A stretch of 64,000 nt of DNA, from positions 2,160,505 to 2,224,504 of the forward strand of contig NZ_LMET01000001.1 in assembly GCF_001426485.1 (NCBI RefSeq), in the 5' to 3' direction. Positions 34,234 through 43,411 of this stretch are shown in pieces. A program made the translations under genes and the position numbers. The DNA is from Aeromicrobium sp. Root472D3. Lineage in GTDB: Bacteria; Actinomycetota; Actinomycetes; Propionibacteriales; Nocardioidaceae. The first letter of the stretch is position 1, and each line of letters starts with the position of its first letter. The notes beneath the pieces are model-generated. The model saw only the letters and a program-made list of their open reading frames with translations. It ran no database searches and was not told the origin of the DNA.

Positions 34234-35910
34234 GTGCCCCACGTCGTCACCCAGGCGTGCTGCGGCGATGCCTCGTGCGTGTTCGCGTGCCCCGTCAACG
34301 CGATCCACCCGACGCCCGACGAGCCCGACTTCGGGCTCGCCGAGATGCTCTACATCGACCCGGTGTCGTGCGTCGACTGCGGCGCGTGCGTCACGGCGTG
34401 CCCCGTCGGCGCGATCAGCGCCCACGACAGGCTGACCGCCGAGCAGCTGCCGTTCGTCGACATCAACGCCCTGTTCCACGAGACGCCGCGCTCGTACCCG
34501 GCGCAGGCTCCCGTCACGCCGCTCGTCGCACGGACGTCGACCGACCGGCTGCGGGTCGCGATCGTCGGCTCGGGCCCGGCAGCGCTGTTCGCGGCCGACG
34601 AGCTGCTGAAGCGGCCGGGCGTGCGGGTCACCGTCATCGACCGGCTGCCGACGCCGCACGGCCTGGTGCGGGCTGGGGTCGCCCCCGACCACCCGTCGAC
34701 CAAGACCGTCGAGGGCCTGTTCCGGCACATCGAGGAGCAGCCGGGCTTCCGGTACCTGCTCGGTGTCGACGTCGGTGTCGACGTGACGCACGACGAGCTC
34801 GCGGCGCACCACCACGCGGTGGTCTACGCGACCGGTGCCTCGCACGACCGCCGGCTCGGGATCGCCGGCGAGGACCTGCCGGGCAGCACGACGGCGACCG
34901 ACTTCGTGGCCTGGTACAACGGCCACCCCGACCACGCCGACCGGACGTTCGACCTCTCGGGCCACCGCGCGGTCGTCATCGGCAACGGCAACGTGGCCCT
35001 CGACGTCGCGCGGGTCCTCGCGACCGACCCCGAGCGACTGGCGGGCACCGACATCGCCGACCACGCCCTGACGGCCCTGAGGGCGTCCGCCGTGCGCGAG
35101 ATCGTGCTGGTCGGTCGTCGCGGCGCCGAGCACGCGGCGTTCACGCTGCCCGAGCTCGTCGGGCTGGTCGAGCGGGACGACATCGACGTCGAGGTGCACG
35201 GCGACACCCTCGTCGTGCCGGCCGGCACCGACGTCATGACGGCACGCAAGCTCGACCTGCTGCGCGAGGCCGCGGCCCGGCCGCGGCGCCCCGGCGCGCG
35301 CACCATCGTGTTCCGGTTCGCGAGCTCACCCCAGGTCGTCGACGCAGACGGCGACGGTCGTGTCGCCGGCGTCGGGCTCGTCCGCAACGACCTCGTGCCG
35401 GACGGCGGGGGAGTCGTGCGCGCGGTCGCGACCCGCGACGTCGAGACCGTGTCGGCCGGGCTGGTGCTGCGGTCGATCGGCTACCGCGGGGTGGCCCTGC
35501 CCGGGCTGCCCTTCGACGCCGCGTCCGCGACGGTGCCGCACGCGTCCGGCCGGGTCGACGGCATGCCCGGCACCTACGTCGCGGGCTGGATCAAGCGGGG
35601 TCCGAGCGGCTTCATCGGCACCAACAGGTCGTGCGCGCAGGAGACCGTCGACGCCCTGGTGGCCGACGCCAACGCGGGGCTGCTGACGGAGCCGGCGGGG
35701 GCGTCGAGCGAGTTCAGGCGGCTGGTCGGGGACCGGGTGGCGGCCGCGATCGACCTGCGCGGCTGGCGTGCGATCGACGCCGCCGAGCGGGCCGCGGGCC
35801 GGACGGAGGGCCGTCCGCGCCGCAAGATCGTCCGGCTCGACGCGATGCTCGAGGCCGCCTCGACGTCCGCCGCGTCGCGCCGCCGCCGGCCCCGGCTCGT
35901 CCGTCGCTGA
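34234..35910 (+). CDS. fprB: Ferredoxin/ferredoxin-NADP reductase FprB
   Basis: A 558-residue fusion. The N-terminal ferredoxin domain (1-65) has Cys9, 10, 15 and 19 and Cys46, 49, 52 and 56, as in 7Fe or 8Fe ferredoxins. The adrenodoxin-reductase-like part follows with the FAD motif VAIVGSGPAALFAADEL (about 107-123) and the NADP motif VVIGNGNVALDVARVL; AGWIKRGPSGFIGTN near the C terminus is a family hallmark. It passes electrons from NADPH to iron-sulfur clusters and probably on to the diiron oxygenase just upstream. The GTG start lies one base after that gene's stop. Confidence 0.92.
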   Translation: MPHVVTQACCGDASCVFACPVNAIHPTPDEPDFGLAEMLYIDPVSCVDCGACVTACPVGAISAHDRLTAEQLPFVDINALFHETPRSYPAQAPVTPLVARTSTDRLRVAIVGSGPAALFAADELLKRPGVRVTVIDRLPTPHGLVRAGVAPDHPSTKTVEGLFRHIEEQPGFRYLLGVDVGVDVTHDELAAHHHAVVYATGASHDRRLGIAGEDLPGSTTATDFVAWYNGHPDHADRTFDLSGHRAVVIGNGNVALDVARVLATDPERLAGTDIADHALTALRASAVREIVLVGRRGAEHAAFTLPELVGLVERDDIDVEVHGDTLVVPAGTDVMTARKLDLLREAAARPRRPGARTIVFRFASSPQVVDADGDGRVAGVGLVRNDLVPDGGGVVRAVATRDVETVSAGLVLRSIGYRGVALPGLPFDAASATVPHASGRVDGMPGTYVAGWIKRGPSGFIGTNRSCAQETVDALVADANAGLLTEPAGASSEFRRLVGDRVAAAIDLRGWRAIDAAERAAGRTEGRPRRKIVRLDAMLEAASTSAASRRRRPRLVRR

Positions 35911-36001
35911 GCCGCTCGTCCGGCATGTGTCCGGCAGATCGTCCCCGGCGTCTCGGGAGTAGACTGAAATGACGACCTCCAGCAGAACGAAGGACACCGC
36001 A

Positions 36002-36904
36002 GTGAGCAACGAAGCAACGTCAGCCGGCACCGGAACGTCACGCGTCAAGCGTGGCATGGCAGAGATGCTCAAGGGCGGTGTGATCATGGACGTGGTCAAC
36101 GCCGAGCAGGCCCGGATCGCCGAGGACGCGGGCGCCGTGGCGGTCATGGCGCTCGAGCGGGTCCCGGCCGACATCCGGTCGCAGGGCGGCGTCGCACGCA
36201 TGTCCGATCCCGACCTGATCGACGGCATCGTCGCCGAGGTCTCGATCCCCGTCATGGCCAAGGCGCGCATCGGCCACTTCGTCGAGGCGCAGGTGCTGCA
36301 GAGCCTCGGCGTCGACTACATCGACGAGTCCGAGGTGCTGACGCCCGCCGACTACGTCAACCACATCGACAAGTGGAACTTCACGGTCCCGTTCGTGTGC
36401 GGCGCGACGCACCTGGGCGAGGCGCTGCGTCGCATCACCGAGGGCGCGGCGATGATCCGCTCCAAGGGCGAGGCCGGCACCGGCGACGTCTCGAACGCGA
36501 CGGGCCACATGCGCAAGATCGGTGGCGAGATCCGCCGCCTGCAGTCGCTGAGCGAGGACGAGCTGTACGTCGCCGCCAAGGAGCTGCAGGCCCCGTACGA
36601 GCTCGTCAAGGAGGTCGCCGAGGCCGGCAAGCTCCCGGTGGTGCTGTTCACCGCCGGCGGCATCGCGACGCCCGCGGACGCGGCGATGATGATGCAGCTG
36701 GGCGCCGAGGGCGTGTTCGTCGGCTCGGGCATCTTCAAGTCCGGCAACCCCGCCGAGCGCGCTGCCGCGGTCGTCAAGGCCACGACGTTCTACGACGACC
36801 CCGACGTCATCGCGAAGGTCTCGCGCGGCCTGGGCGAGGCCATGGTCGGCATCAACGTCGACGACATCCCCGAGCCCCACCGCCTGGCCGAGCGCGGCTG
36901 GTAG
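36002..36904 (+). CDS. pdxS: Pyridoxal 5'-phosphate synthase subunit PdxS
   Basis: A 300-residue (beta/alpha)8 enzyme that builds PLP from ribose 5-phosphate, glyceraldehyde 3-phosphate and ammonia supplied by PdxT. Conserved segments include [22 protein letters not shown] with the first Schiff-base lysine region, and the phosphate loop [14 protein letters not shown] prefer GTG 36002 with GAAGGA at good distance. An ATG at 35969 is only 3 bases after a TAGACT -10 box (35960-35965), so it should lie at or before the transcript start. PdxT is 342 bases downstream. Confidence 0.94.
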   Translation: MSNEATSAGTGTSRVKRGMAEMLKGGVIMDVVNAEQARIAEDAGAVAVMALERVPADIRSQGGVARMSDPDLIDGIVAEVSIPVMAKARIGHFVEAQVLQSLGVDYIDESEVLTPADYVNHIDKWNFTVPFVCGATHLGEALRRITEGAAMIRSKGEAGTGDVSNATGHMRKIGGEIRRLQSLSEDELYVAAKELQAPYELVKEVAEAGKLPVVLFTAGGIATPADAAMMMQLGAEGVFVGSGIFKSGNPAERAAAVVKATTFYDDPDVIAKVSRGLGEAMVGINVDDIPEPHRLAERGW

Positions 36905-36908
36905 GTCT

Positions 36909-36961
36909 GGACCGGCTCCGCCGGTCCCCGCGACTCCGTCGCGGCCTGCGCTCCGCGCAGG
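36909..36961. repeat. Three contiguous hairpins with identical CTCCG loops
   Basis: Directly after the pdxS stop, three perfect hairpins follow with no spacer: 36909-36927 (7-bp stem), 36928-36944 (6-bp stem) and 36945-36961 (6-bp stem). Each has the loop CTCCG while the stems differ. There is no T-run. They could protect the pdxS mRNA 3' end or act as a processing or termination site. Confidence 0.6.
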
Positions 36962-37027
36962 ACGATCTGGCCTTCGCTCGCTGCGCTCGCTCGGCCTCGT
37001 GGTGGCGTCGCGTGGTGGCGGGGAGAG

Positions 37028-37179
37028 TATGATGCTCCTGCCGGTCTGTGAGAGGTATGGGAGTGCCTCGCACCGCGGACCGGTGAGAGGGAGTTCAGAC
37101 CCGTCCGACGTTCGCGTCGGACGACGAGACCGACCTCGTGCGGCGGCGGTGGCGTATCCCCTGGGGGACCTCGGTCCTC
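37028..37179 (+). ncRNA. Candidate structured RNA or leader between pdxS and pdxT
   Basis: TATGAT (37028-37033) is a good -10 box, so a transcript may start near 37040. The following bases fold: GGTCTG (37043-37048) with CAGACC (37096-37101); a perfect hairpin CGTCCGAC/GTCGGACG (37102-37109, 37116-37123); and 37126-37133 with 37171-37179 (8 pairs, one bulged C). pdxT has its own -10 box and a leaderless start at 37247, so this RNA is either separate or a long alternative leader. I see no match to a riboswitch class I know. The rest of the 342-base gap holds no protein gene. Confidence 0.4.
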
Positions 37180-37246
37180 TCACGCCATCGCCGTCGTCAC
37201 ACCGGGCATGAGTCGTCGCGCCGCACCCCTTCAGTAGGGTGGGCCG

Positions 37247-37858
37247 GTGCCCGCCTCCGCCCCCACCCCCGCCATCGGTGTGCTCGCCGTCCAGGGTGAC
37301 GTGCGCGAGCACGTGGAGGCCCTGACCCGGTTGGGCGTCGACGCGTTCACGGTGAGGCGCCCCGCTGAGCTCGACCGCTGCGACGGGCTCGTGCTGCCCG
37401 GCGGCGAGTCCACGACGATGGCCAAGCTCGCCCGCACCTTCGAGCTGTTCGACCCGCTCGTCGATCGCATCCGCGGTGGCCTGCCGGCGTTCGGCACCTG
37501 CGCCGGCATGATCATGCTGGCCGATCGCATCGAGGACGGCATCCCAGGCCAGGAGACCCTCGGAGGGCTCGACATCACGGTGCGGCGCAATGCGTTCGGA
37601 CGCCAGGTCGACTCCTTCGAGGGCGACATCGACGTCGCCGGTCTCGACGACCCGGTGCACGCCGTCTTCATCCGTGCACCGTGGGTCGAAGAGGTCGGAC
37701 CCGCCGTGGAGGTGCTCGCCACGATCCCCGACGGCCCGGCAGCCGGTAGAATCGTCGCGGTCCGGCAGGGCAGCGTCATGGCGACCTCGTTCCACCCCGA
37801 AGTGGGCGACGACGATCGCGTGCACCGCTCCTTCGTCGACCTCGTCCAGCAGTCGTAG
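37247..37858 (+). CDS. pdxT: Pyridoxal 5'-phosphate synthase glutaminase subunit PdxT
   Basis: A 203-residue class I glutaminase that gives ammonia to PdxS. The family motif GGESTT lies near residue 49, the catalytic Cys is in FGTCAGMI (near 84), and the His/Glu pair is in SFHPEVGDD near the C terminus. TAGGGT (37235-37240) ends 6 bases before the GTG, so the mRNA is leaderless and independent of pdxS. The first ten residues are Ala/Pro-rich and variable in the family. Confidence 0.94.
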   Translation: MPASAPTPAIGVLAVQGDVREHVEALTRLGVDAFTVRRPAELDRCDGLVLPGGESTTMAKLARTFELFDPLVDRIRGGLPAFGTCAGMIMLADRIEDGIPGQETLGGLDITVRRNAFGRQVDSFEGDIDVAGLDDPVHAVFIRAPWVEEVGPAVEVLATIPDGPAAGRIVAVRQGSVMATSFHPEVGDDDRVHRSFVDLVQQS

Positions 37859-37925
37859 ACCGTCGAGCACCCGGGGCTCGCTGAACCGCCGAACACTCGT
37901 TTTACAGCCGAAGAGAGGGTCCCTC

Positions 37926-38687
37926 ATGTCAGGGCATTCCAAGTGGGCGACCACGAAGCACAAGAAGGCCATCGTCGACGCCAAGCGCGGCAAGATGTTC
38001 GCCAAGATGGTCAAGAACATCGAGGTCGCCGCCCGCATCGGCGGTCCCGACCCCGACGGCAACCCCACGCTGTACGACGCGATCCAGAAAGCCCGCAAGT
38101 CGTCGGTGCCCAAGGACCACATCGATCGCGCCGTCAAGCGCGGCGGTGGTGTCGGCGCCGACGCCGTCGACTACACCACGATCATGTACGAGGGCTACGC
38201 CCCCGGCGGCGTCGCGCTGCTGGTCGAGTGCCTGACCGACAACAAGAACCGTGCCGCGATGGAGGTCCGCACCGCGATGACCCGCAACGGCGGCACGATG
38301 GCCGATCCGGGCTCGGTGTCCTACATGTTCCACCGCAAGGGCGTCATCATCGTCCCGCAGGAGCAGGAGGGCGGCCCGACCAACGAGGACGACGTCCTGG
38401 TGGCCGTCCTCGACGCCGGCGCCGAGGAGGTCAACGACCTCGACGGGTCGTTCGAGGTCATCAGCGAGGCGACCGACCTCGTGGCCGTCCGCACGGCGCT
38501 TCAGGAGGCGGGCCTCGACTACGACTCGGCCGACGCGTTGTTCGTCCCGACCATGACGGTCGACGTCGACGTCGACGCGGCCACCAAGATCATGCGACTC
38601 ATCGACGCCCTGGAGGACAGCGACGACGTGCAGAACGTCTTCGCCAACTTCGACGCCTCCGACGAGGTCATGGCCCAGGTGCAGTGA
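37926..38687 (+). CDS. yebC: YebC/TACO1 family protein
   Basis: A 253-residue protein starting [22 protein letters not shown] without the last residues differing, full length for the family. YebC proteins were annotated as transcription regulators; recent work links several of them to translation of proline-rich stretches. It lies next to pdxT and upstream of ruvC as in many actinobacteria. A GAGAGGG ribosome site precedes the ATG. The stop overlaps the next GTG. Confidence 0.93.
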   Translation: MSGHSKWATTKHKKAIVDAKRGKMFAKMVKNIEVAARIGGPDPDGNPTLYDAIQKARKSSVPKDHIDRAVKRGGGVGADAVDYTTIMYEGYAPGGVALLVECLTDNKNRAAMEVRTAMTRNGGTMADPGSVSYMFHRKGVIIVPQEQEGGPTNEDDVLVAVLDAGAEEVNDLDGSFEVISEATDLVAVRTALQEAGLDYDSADALFVPTMTVDVDVDAATKIMRLIDALEDSDDVQNVFANFDASDEVMAQVQ

Positions 38688-39112
38688 TCGTCCACGACCC
38701 GTCGGGTGCCACCTGGCGGGTCAAGCGGCGGTGGCTGCCCTGGCGGCTCCGCAGGCGCGATCCGGAGCGGCTCGCCGACGTCGCCGACGCCGGTGGGGGC
38801 TCGCCGGACGACCTGCTGATCGGGCTGGCGATCTTCGTGGGGGTGATCGTCCTGGTCGTCGTGGTGCCGTTCATCGCGGTGCTGGCGATCATGGTCGCCG
38901 AGCTCCTCCTGCTGCTGCTCCTGCTGCCCCTGTTCGTGCTGCTGCGAGCCGCCGCGGTGGCCCGGTGGCCGGTCGAGGCGTGGAGGGCCGACCGGCTTGT
39001 GCGGGCCGAGGCGGTGCGCGGCTGGCGCACGTCGCACCACCGGATGCTGGAGCTCGCCGACGACATCCGTGGGGGGCGTCTGGCACGTCCCGGCGAGTCG
39101 CCGACATCGTGA
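38684..39112 (+). CDS. Hypothetical membrane protein between yebC and ruvC
   Basis: A 142-residue protein with a basic N-terminal region ([16 protein letters not shown]), two adjacent very hydrophobic helices at about residues 48-70 and 74-92 (the second a near poly-Leu run), and a basic C-terminal region. Its GTG overlaps the yebC stop as GTGA, so it is coupled to yebC. Unknown family. Confidence 0.65.
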   Translation: MIVHDPSGATWRVKRRWLPWRLRRRDPERLADVADAGGGSPDDLLIGLAIFVGVIVLVVVVPFIAVLAIMVAELLLLLLLLPLFVLLRAAAVARWPVEAWRADRLVRAEAVRGWRTSHHRMLELADDIRGGRLARPGESPTS

Positions 39113-39138
39113 CGGGGGAGACCCGTAGGCTGTCGAAC

Positions 39139-39186
39139 ATGCGTTCTACCGCGATGGCGTCCCACGGCTCGGACTCGACCGCATGA
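39139..39186 (+). CDS. 15-codon upstream ORF overlapping ruvC start
   Basis: TAGGCT (39126-39131) ends 7 bases before an ATG at 39139, the spacing seen at leaderless genes here. The ORF encodes [15 protein letters not shown] and its TGA overlaps the ruvC ATG as ATGA. ruvC has no good ribosome site of its own, so ribosomes finishing this peptide would reinitiate at ruvC. The peptide sequence itself is probably unimportant. Confidence 0.5.
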   Translation: MRSTAMASHGSDSTA

Positions 39187-39722
39187 GGGTGCTCGGCATC
39201 GACCCCGGACTCACGCGCTGCGGTGTCGGCGTCGTCGACGGCAGCGTCGGCCGGACGCTGTCGATGGTGCACGTCGGCGTGTTCCGCACCCCGGCCGAGC
39301 TCGACACCGCCCGCCGCCTGCACCAGCTCGAGCAGCTCATCGACGCCAGCGTGGTCGCCCACCGCCCCGACGTCGTCGCGGTCGAGCGGGTCTTCAGCCA
39401 GCACAACGTCAGCACCGTGATGGGCACCGCCCAGGCCAGTGGCATCGCGATGCTGGTCGCCGCGCGCCACGGCATCCCGGTGCACCTCCACACGCCCAGC
39501 GAGGTCAAGGCCGCCGTCACCGGCAGCGGCCGGGCCGACAAGGCTCAGGTCACCGGCATGGTCACGCGGCTCCTGCGGCTGGCCGAGGCGCCGAAGCCCG
39601 CCGACGCCGCCGACGCGCTGGCCCTCGCGATCTGCCACATCTGGCGCGGTGGGGCCCAGAACCGCCTGCAGGAGGCCATCGCCAAGGCCGAGCAGGCATC
39701 CCGCACGGCGGCGGTCCGGTGA
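39183..39722 (+). CDS. ruvC: Holliday junction endonuclease RuvC
   Basis: A 179-residue resolvase that cuts Holliday junctions as a dimer with RuvAB. Acidic catalytic residues are visible: Asp7 in [11 protein letters not shown], a Glu in VAVERVF near 66, and the Asp pair in [12 protein letters not shown] near the C terminus. Length is normal. The start is coupled to a short upstream ORF; the stop overlaps ruvA. Confidence 0.95.
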   Translation: MRVLGIDPGLTRCGVGVVDGSVGRTLSMVHVGVFRTPAELDTARRLHQLEQLIDASVVAHRPDVVAVERVFSQHNVSTVMGTAQASGIAMLVAARHGIPVHLHTPSEVKAAVTGSGRADKAQVTGMVTRLLRLAEAPKPADAADALALAICHIWRGGAQNRLQEAIAKAEQASRTAAVR

Positions 39723-40309
39723 TCGCCCACGTCCGGGGCCCGGTCGCGGCCGTCACCCTGACGTCGGCGGTGCTCGACGTCGGCGGCGTCGGCCTGCAGG
39801 TCATGTGCACGCCCGGCACGATCGCGTCGCTGCGCATCGGGCGCGAGGTGCAGCTGTCGACGTCGATGGTCGTGCGCGAGGACTCCCTGACGATCTTCGG
39901 CTTCGCGACGCCCGACGAGCGCGACATGTTCGAGCTCGTGCAGACCGCGAGCGGCGTCGGCCCCAAGGTCGCCCAGGCGATGCTGGCGGTCCTCGACCCC
40001 GACCGGCTGCGCCAGGCCATCGGGCAGGGCGACCTCGCGACCCTGACGACCGTCCCCGGCATCGGTCGCAAGGGCGCCGAGCGCATCGTCGTCGAGCTCA
40101 AGGACCGCGTGGGCGTGACGACCACGGTCGCCGCCGGCGCAGCGTCGTGGCGCGGGCAGGTGCACGAGGCGCTGCTCGGCCTGGGCTGGTCGACCCGCGA
40201 CGCCGAGGCCGCGCTCGACTCCGTCGCGGGCGACCTGCCGCCCGGTGAGGTGCCCGACGTCTCGACGATCCTGCGCGACGCGCTCCGTTCTCTGGCGAAG
40301 ACCCGCTGA
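39719..40309 (+). CDS. ruvA: Holliday junction branch migration subunit RuvA
   Basis: A 196-residue tetrameric junction-binding protein. The N-terminal OB fold (1-62) is followed by two helix-hairpin-helix motifs ([13 protein letters not shown] and [13 protein letters not shown]) and a C-terminal domain that contacts RuvB. The GTG start overlaps ruvC (GTGA) and its TGA shares an A with the ruvB ATG. Confidence 0.95.
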   Translation: MIAHVRGPVAAVTLTSAVLDVGGVGLQVMCTPGTIASLRIGREVQLSTSMVVREDSLTIFGFATPDERDMFELVQTASGVGPKVAQAMLAVLDPDRLRQAIGQGDLATLTTVPGIGRKGAERIVVELKDRVGVTTTVAAGAASWRGQVHEALLGLGWSTRDAEAALDSVAGDLPPGEVPDVSTILRDALRSLAKTR

Positions 40310-41367
40310 TGCACGACGACGGACCCATGGACGACGGTTTCGAGGCCATCGTGGCCGAGGCGAACCCCGAGGACCGGGCGTTCGAGGCCGCCCTGCGACC
40401 CCGCACGCTCGACGAGCTCGTCGGACAGGAGCGCGTCCGCGAGCAGCTCTCGCTGATGCTCGAGGCGGCCGTCGCCCGTGGCCGCACCCCCGACCACGTC
40501 CTGCTGTCGGGACCGCCCGGCCTCGGCAAGACGACGCTGGCCATGATCATCGCGAACCAGCTGGGCGCCCCGTTGCGCATCACGAGCGGTCCGGCGATCC
40601 AGCACGCCGGCGACCTCGCGGCGATCCTGTCGGGGATCAACGAGGGCGACGTCCTGTTCATCGACGAGATCCACCGCATGTCGAGACCGGCCGAGGAGCT
40701 GCTCTACATGGCGATGGAGGACTTCCGGGTCGACGTGATCGTGGGAAAGGGGCCCGGCGCCACGGCCATCCCGCTCGAGATCCCGCCGTTCACCGTCGCC
40801 GGCGCGACGACCCGGGCGGGCCTGCTGCCCAGCCCCCTGCGCGACCGGTTCGGGTTCACGGCGCAGCTCGACTACTACGACACCGACGAGCTGCACCGCA
40901 TCGTCGACCGGTCGGCCGGCCTGCTCGACCTGCGGGTCACCGACGACGGCGGGCGCGAGATCGCGTCGCGGTCGCGGGGCACGCCGCGCATCGCCAACCG
41001 GTTGCTGCGCCGGGTGCGCGACTACGCCGAGGTGCGCGCCGGGGGAGTCGTCGACCACGACGTCGCCCGCGACGCGCTGGCGCTCTACGAGGTCGACGAG
41101 CTGGGGCTCGACCGACTCGACCGGGCCGTGCTGACCGCCCTGTGCCGCAGCTTCGGCGGCGGACCGGTCGGCATCTCGACGTTGGCCGTCGCGGTCGCCG
41201 AGGAGCGCGAGACCGTCGAGGAGCTCGCCGAGCCGTTCCTGGTCCGGCTCGGGTTCCTCGCCCGGACGCCTCGGGGACGCATCGCGACACCGGCCGCCTG
41301 GCGCCACCTGGGGCTCGCGGTGCCGGCGGGCACCGACCAGCTCGCGCCGCCCGACGACCCTGGGTGA
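40309..41367 (+). CDS. ruvB: Holliday junction branch migration ATPase RuvB
   Basis: A 352-residue AAA+ motor. Walker [10 protein letters not shown] is near residue 67, Walker B LFIDEIH near 116, and the arginine finger region is SPLRDRFG. The C-terminal winged helix (about 265-340) binds DNA. It is the last gene of the ruvCAB unit. Confidence 0.96.
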   Translation: MHDDGPMDDGFEAIVAEANPEDRAFEAALRPRTLDELVGQERVREQLSLMLEAAVARGRTPDHVLLSGPPGLGKTTLAMIIANQLGAPLRITSGPAIQHAGDLAAILSGINEGDVLFIDEIHRMSRPAEELLYMAMEDFRVDVIVGKGPGATAIPLEIPPFTVAGATTRAGLLPSPLRDRFGFTAQLDYYDTDELHRIVDRSAGLLDLRVTDDGGREIASRSRGTPRIANRLLRRVRDYAEVRAGGVVDHDVARDALALYEVDELGLDRLDRAVLTALCRSFGGGPVGISTLAVAVAEERETVEELAEPFLVRLGFLARTPRGRIATPAAWRHLGLAVPAGTDQLAPPDDPG

Positions 41368-41483
41368 TCACGCCGTGGCGTGGGGGAGCACCATGAGACG
41401 GTTGCCGGGCTAAACTATCCGACGGCCCACCGGCCATGGCCCGCTCCCGCGGGTCTCCTCACACGCACAACGGAGCATCCATC

Positions 41484-41774
41484 GTGAACGACTGGGCGTC
41501 CATCCTCCCCCTCGTCATCCTGGTCGTCGCCTTCCTGGTGCTGGTCATCCGACCGGCCCGCGCGAACCGCCGCCAGTTCCAGCAGCTGCAGAGCACGCTC
41601 ACCCCGGGCCAGCACGTCATGCTCGCCAGCGGCATCTTCGGCGAGATCGTGACGATCGGCGACGAGACGATCGAGCTGCGCATCGCGCCCGAGGTGGTCG
41701 TGACGGTCAACCGGCACGCCGTGTCCCGCGTCATCGGGTCCGAGCCCACCTCCGAGCCGGGCACCGACGTCTGA
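41484..41774 (+). CDS. yajC: Preprotein translocase subunit YajC
   Basis: A 96-residue protein with one N-terminal membrane helix (about residues 6-23, ILPLVILVVAFLVLVI) and a cytosolic domain with the family motif LTPGQHVMLASGIFGEI. It joins SecD and SecF in the Sec accessory complex. I chose GTG 41484 with GGAG upstream; an ATG at 41436 would add 16 residues. TAAACT (41411-41416) is a likely -10 box. TGATG overlap with secD. Confidence 0.9.
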   Translation: MNDWASILPLVILVVAFLVLVIRPARANRRQFQQLQSTLTPGQHVMLASGIFGEIVTIGDETIELRIAPEVVVTVNRHAVSRVIGSEPTSEPGTDV

Positions 41775-43411
41775 TGGCCGCCAAGACCACGCGCAGCGCC
41801 AACCGCGCGCGCCCCCAGCGCACCCTCGTCCTGTTCCTCGCCGTGATCATCGCGCTCTACGGCCTGGTCGCGCTGATCGGCGCCACGGACGACTCGAAGG
41901 ACAACCCGTGGCACCCCAAGCTGGGCCTCGACCTCGAGGGCGGCACCCGCATCACGCTCGAGGCCAAGGCCGAGTCCGGCGGCGTCACCGCCGCGAAGCT
42001 CGAGCAGGCCAAGAACATCATCGACCAGCGCGTCAACGCCACCGGCGTCGCCGAGGCCGAGGTCACGACGCAGGGCAGCAACCAGATCATCATCGAGATC
42101 CCCGGTGAGCGCCGCGCGAACATCGTCGACCAGGTCGGCAAGACGGCGCAGCTGCGCTTCCGCCTGGTCTGGGCCGGCAACCTGCCGAGCGCGACGACCC
42201 CCGCCGACGTCACGGCCCAGCAGGCCGAGATCGACAAGGTCGACTGGTCCCAGCTGACGCTCGACCAGATGATCGCCGCCGAGACGCAGGGCGTCACGTC
42301 GCTGCCGGCCGAGTACCAGCCCGCCATCACGGCGCTCCAGCAGGAGGCCGCCGGCTTCGTCTGCGACCCCAACGGCGTCGACGTCGACGACACCGCCGGC
42401 AAGCCGCTCGTGACGTGCGACGCGTCGACCGGGCAGGTCATGATCCTCAGCCCGACCGTCATCCCCGGCTCCGACATCTCCGGCGCCGACCCGATGTACG
42501 ACTCGCAGCGCGCCGAGTGGAGCGTCCAGCTCAAGCTCAAGGGCGACGGCAAGCAGGCGTTCAAGGACGTCACGACGGCGCTGACCCCGGCGCAGAGCCC
42601 GTTCGCCGTCGTGCTCGACGGCGAGGTCATCACCGCGCCCGCCTCGCAGGCCGCGATCACCAACGGCGTCTCGTCGATCACGGGCGGCTTCACCGCCACC
42701 ACCGCCAAGGAGCTGTCGAACCAGCTCAAGTTCGGCGCCCTGCCGCTGACGTTCGGCGTCAACGGCAGCGAGGAGATCGGGCCGTCGCTGGCCGGCACCC
42801 AGCTGCAGGCCGGGCTCGTGGCCGGCGCGATCGGCCTGCTGCTGGTCGTCGTCTACTGCCTGCTCTACTACCGCGGCCTGGGTCTCGTGATCATCGGCTC
42901 GCTGCTCGTCGCGTCCGCCCTGACCTACGTCATGGTGCTGCTGCTCGGCAAGGGCGTCGGGTTCACCCTGACCCTGCCCGGCATCGCCGGACTCATCGTC
43001 GCGATCGGCATCACGGCCGACTCGTTCATCGTGTTCTTCGAACGCATCCGCGACGAGGTGCGCGAGGGCAAGTCGCTGCGCCTGGCGGTCGAGGCCGGCT
43101 GGACCCGCGCCCGCGGCACGATCCTGGCGGCCGACGCCGTCTCGATCATCGCCGCGCTGACGCTGTTCATCTTCGCGATCGGCGTCGTCCGCGGGTTCGC
43201 GTTCGCCCTCGGCCTCACGACGCTGATCGACGTCTTCGTGGTGTTCTTCTTCACCAAGCCGCTCGTCTCGATCCTCGCCCGCACGAAGTTCTTCGGCCAG
43301 GGGCACAAGCTCTCGGGCCTCGATGCCGGGCACCTGGGCATCTCCGGCCGCAAGGTCAGCGAGATCGCCCGGACGTCCCGCTCCGCCGGCACCGCTGGAA
43401 AGGTCTCCTGA
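41774..43411 (+). CDS. secD: Protein translocase subunit SecD
   Basis: A 545-residue membrane protein with TM1 at about residues 19-38, the LDLEGG motif near 54 (family D-L-x-G-G), a large outer domain with an extra insertion typical of actinobacteria (about 130-230), and five C-terminal helices including GITADSFIVFFER. It acts with SecF on the proton gradient. It is the standard copy; a fused SecDF is at 265-2565. Confidence 0.95.
   Translation: MAAKTTRSANRARPQRTLVLFLAVIIALYGLVALIGATDDSKDNPWHPKLGLDLEGGTRITLEAKAESGGVTAAKLEQAKNIIDQRVNATGVAEAEVTTQGSNQIIIEIPGERRANIVDQVGKTAQLRFRLVWAGNLPSATTPADVTAQQAEIDKVDWSQLTLDQMIAAETQGVTSLPAEYQPAITALQQEAAGFVCDPNGVDVDDTAGKPLVTCDASTGQVMILSPTVIPGSDISGADPMYDSQRAEWSVQLKLKGDGKQAFKDVTTALTPAQSPFAVVLDGEVITAPASQAAITNGVSSITGGFTATTAKELSNQLKFGALPLTFGVNGSEEIGPSLAGTQLQAGLVAGAIGLLLVVVYCLLYYRGLGLVIIGSLLVASALTYVMVLLLGKGVGFTLTLPGIAGLIVAIGITADSFIVFFERIRDEVREGKSLRLAVEAGWTRARGTILAADAVSIIAALTLFIFAIGVVRGFAFALGLTTLIDVFVVFFFTKPLVSILARTKFFGQGHKLSGLDAGHLGISGRKVSEIARTSRSAGTAGKVS

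Noticed and set aside
35969..36001. Earlier ATG for pdxS
   Set aside because: It lies only 3 bases after the likely -10 box, so it would be outside or at the very edge of the transcript; the GTG at 36002 has a good ribosome site.
36909..36961. CRISPR-like array
   Set aside because: The repeated units are self-complementary hairpins with different stems and no spacers; only the loop is constant.
37040..37180. T-box riboswitch between pdxS and pdxT
   Set aside because: GCACCGCG resembles part of the T-box antiterminator, but the AGGGTGG half and a specifier stem are not visible and no synthetase gene follows.
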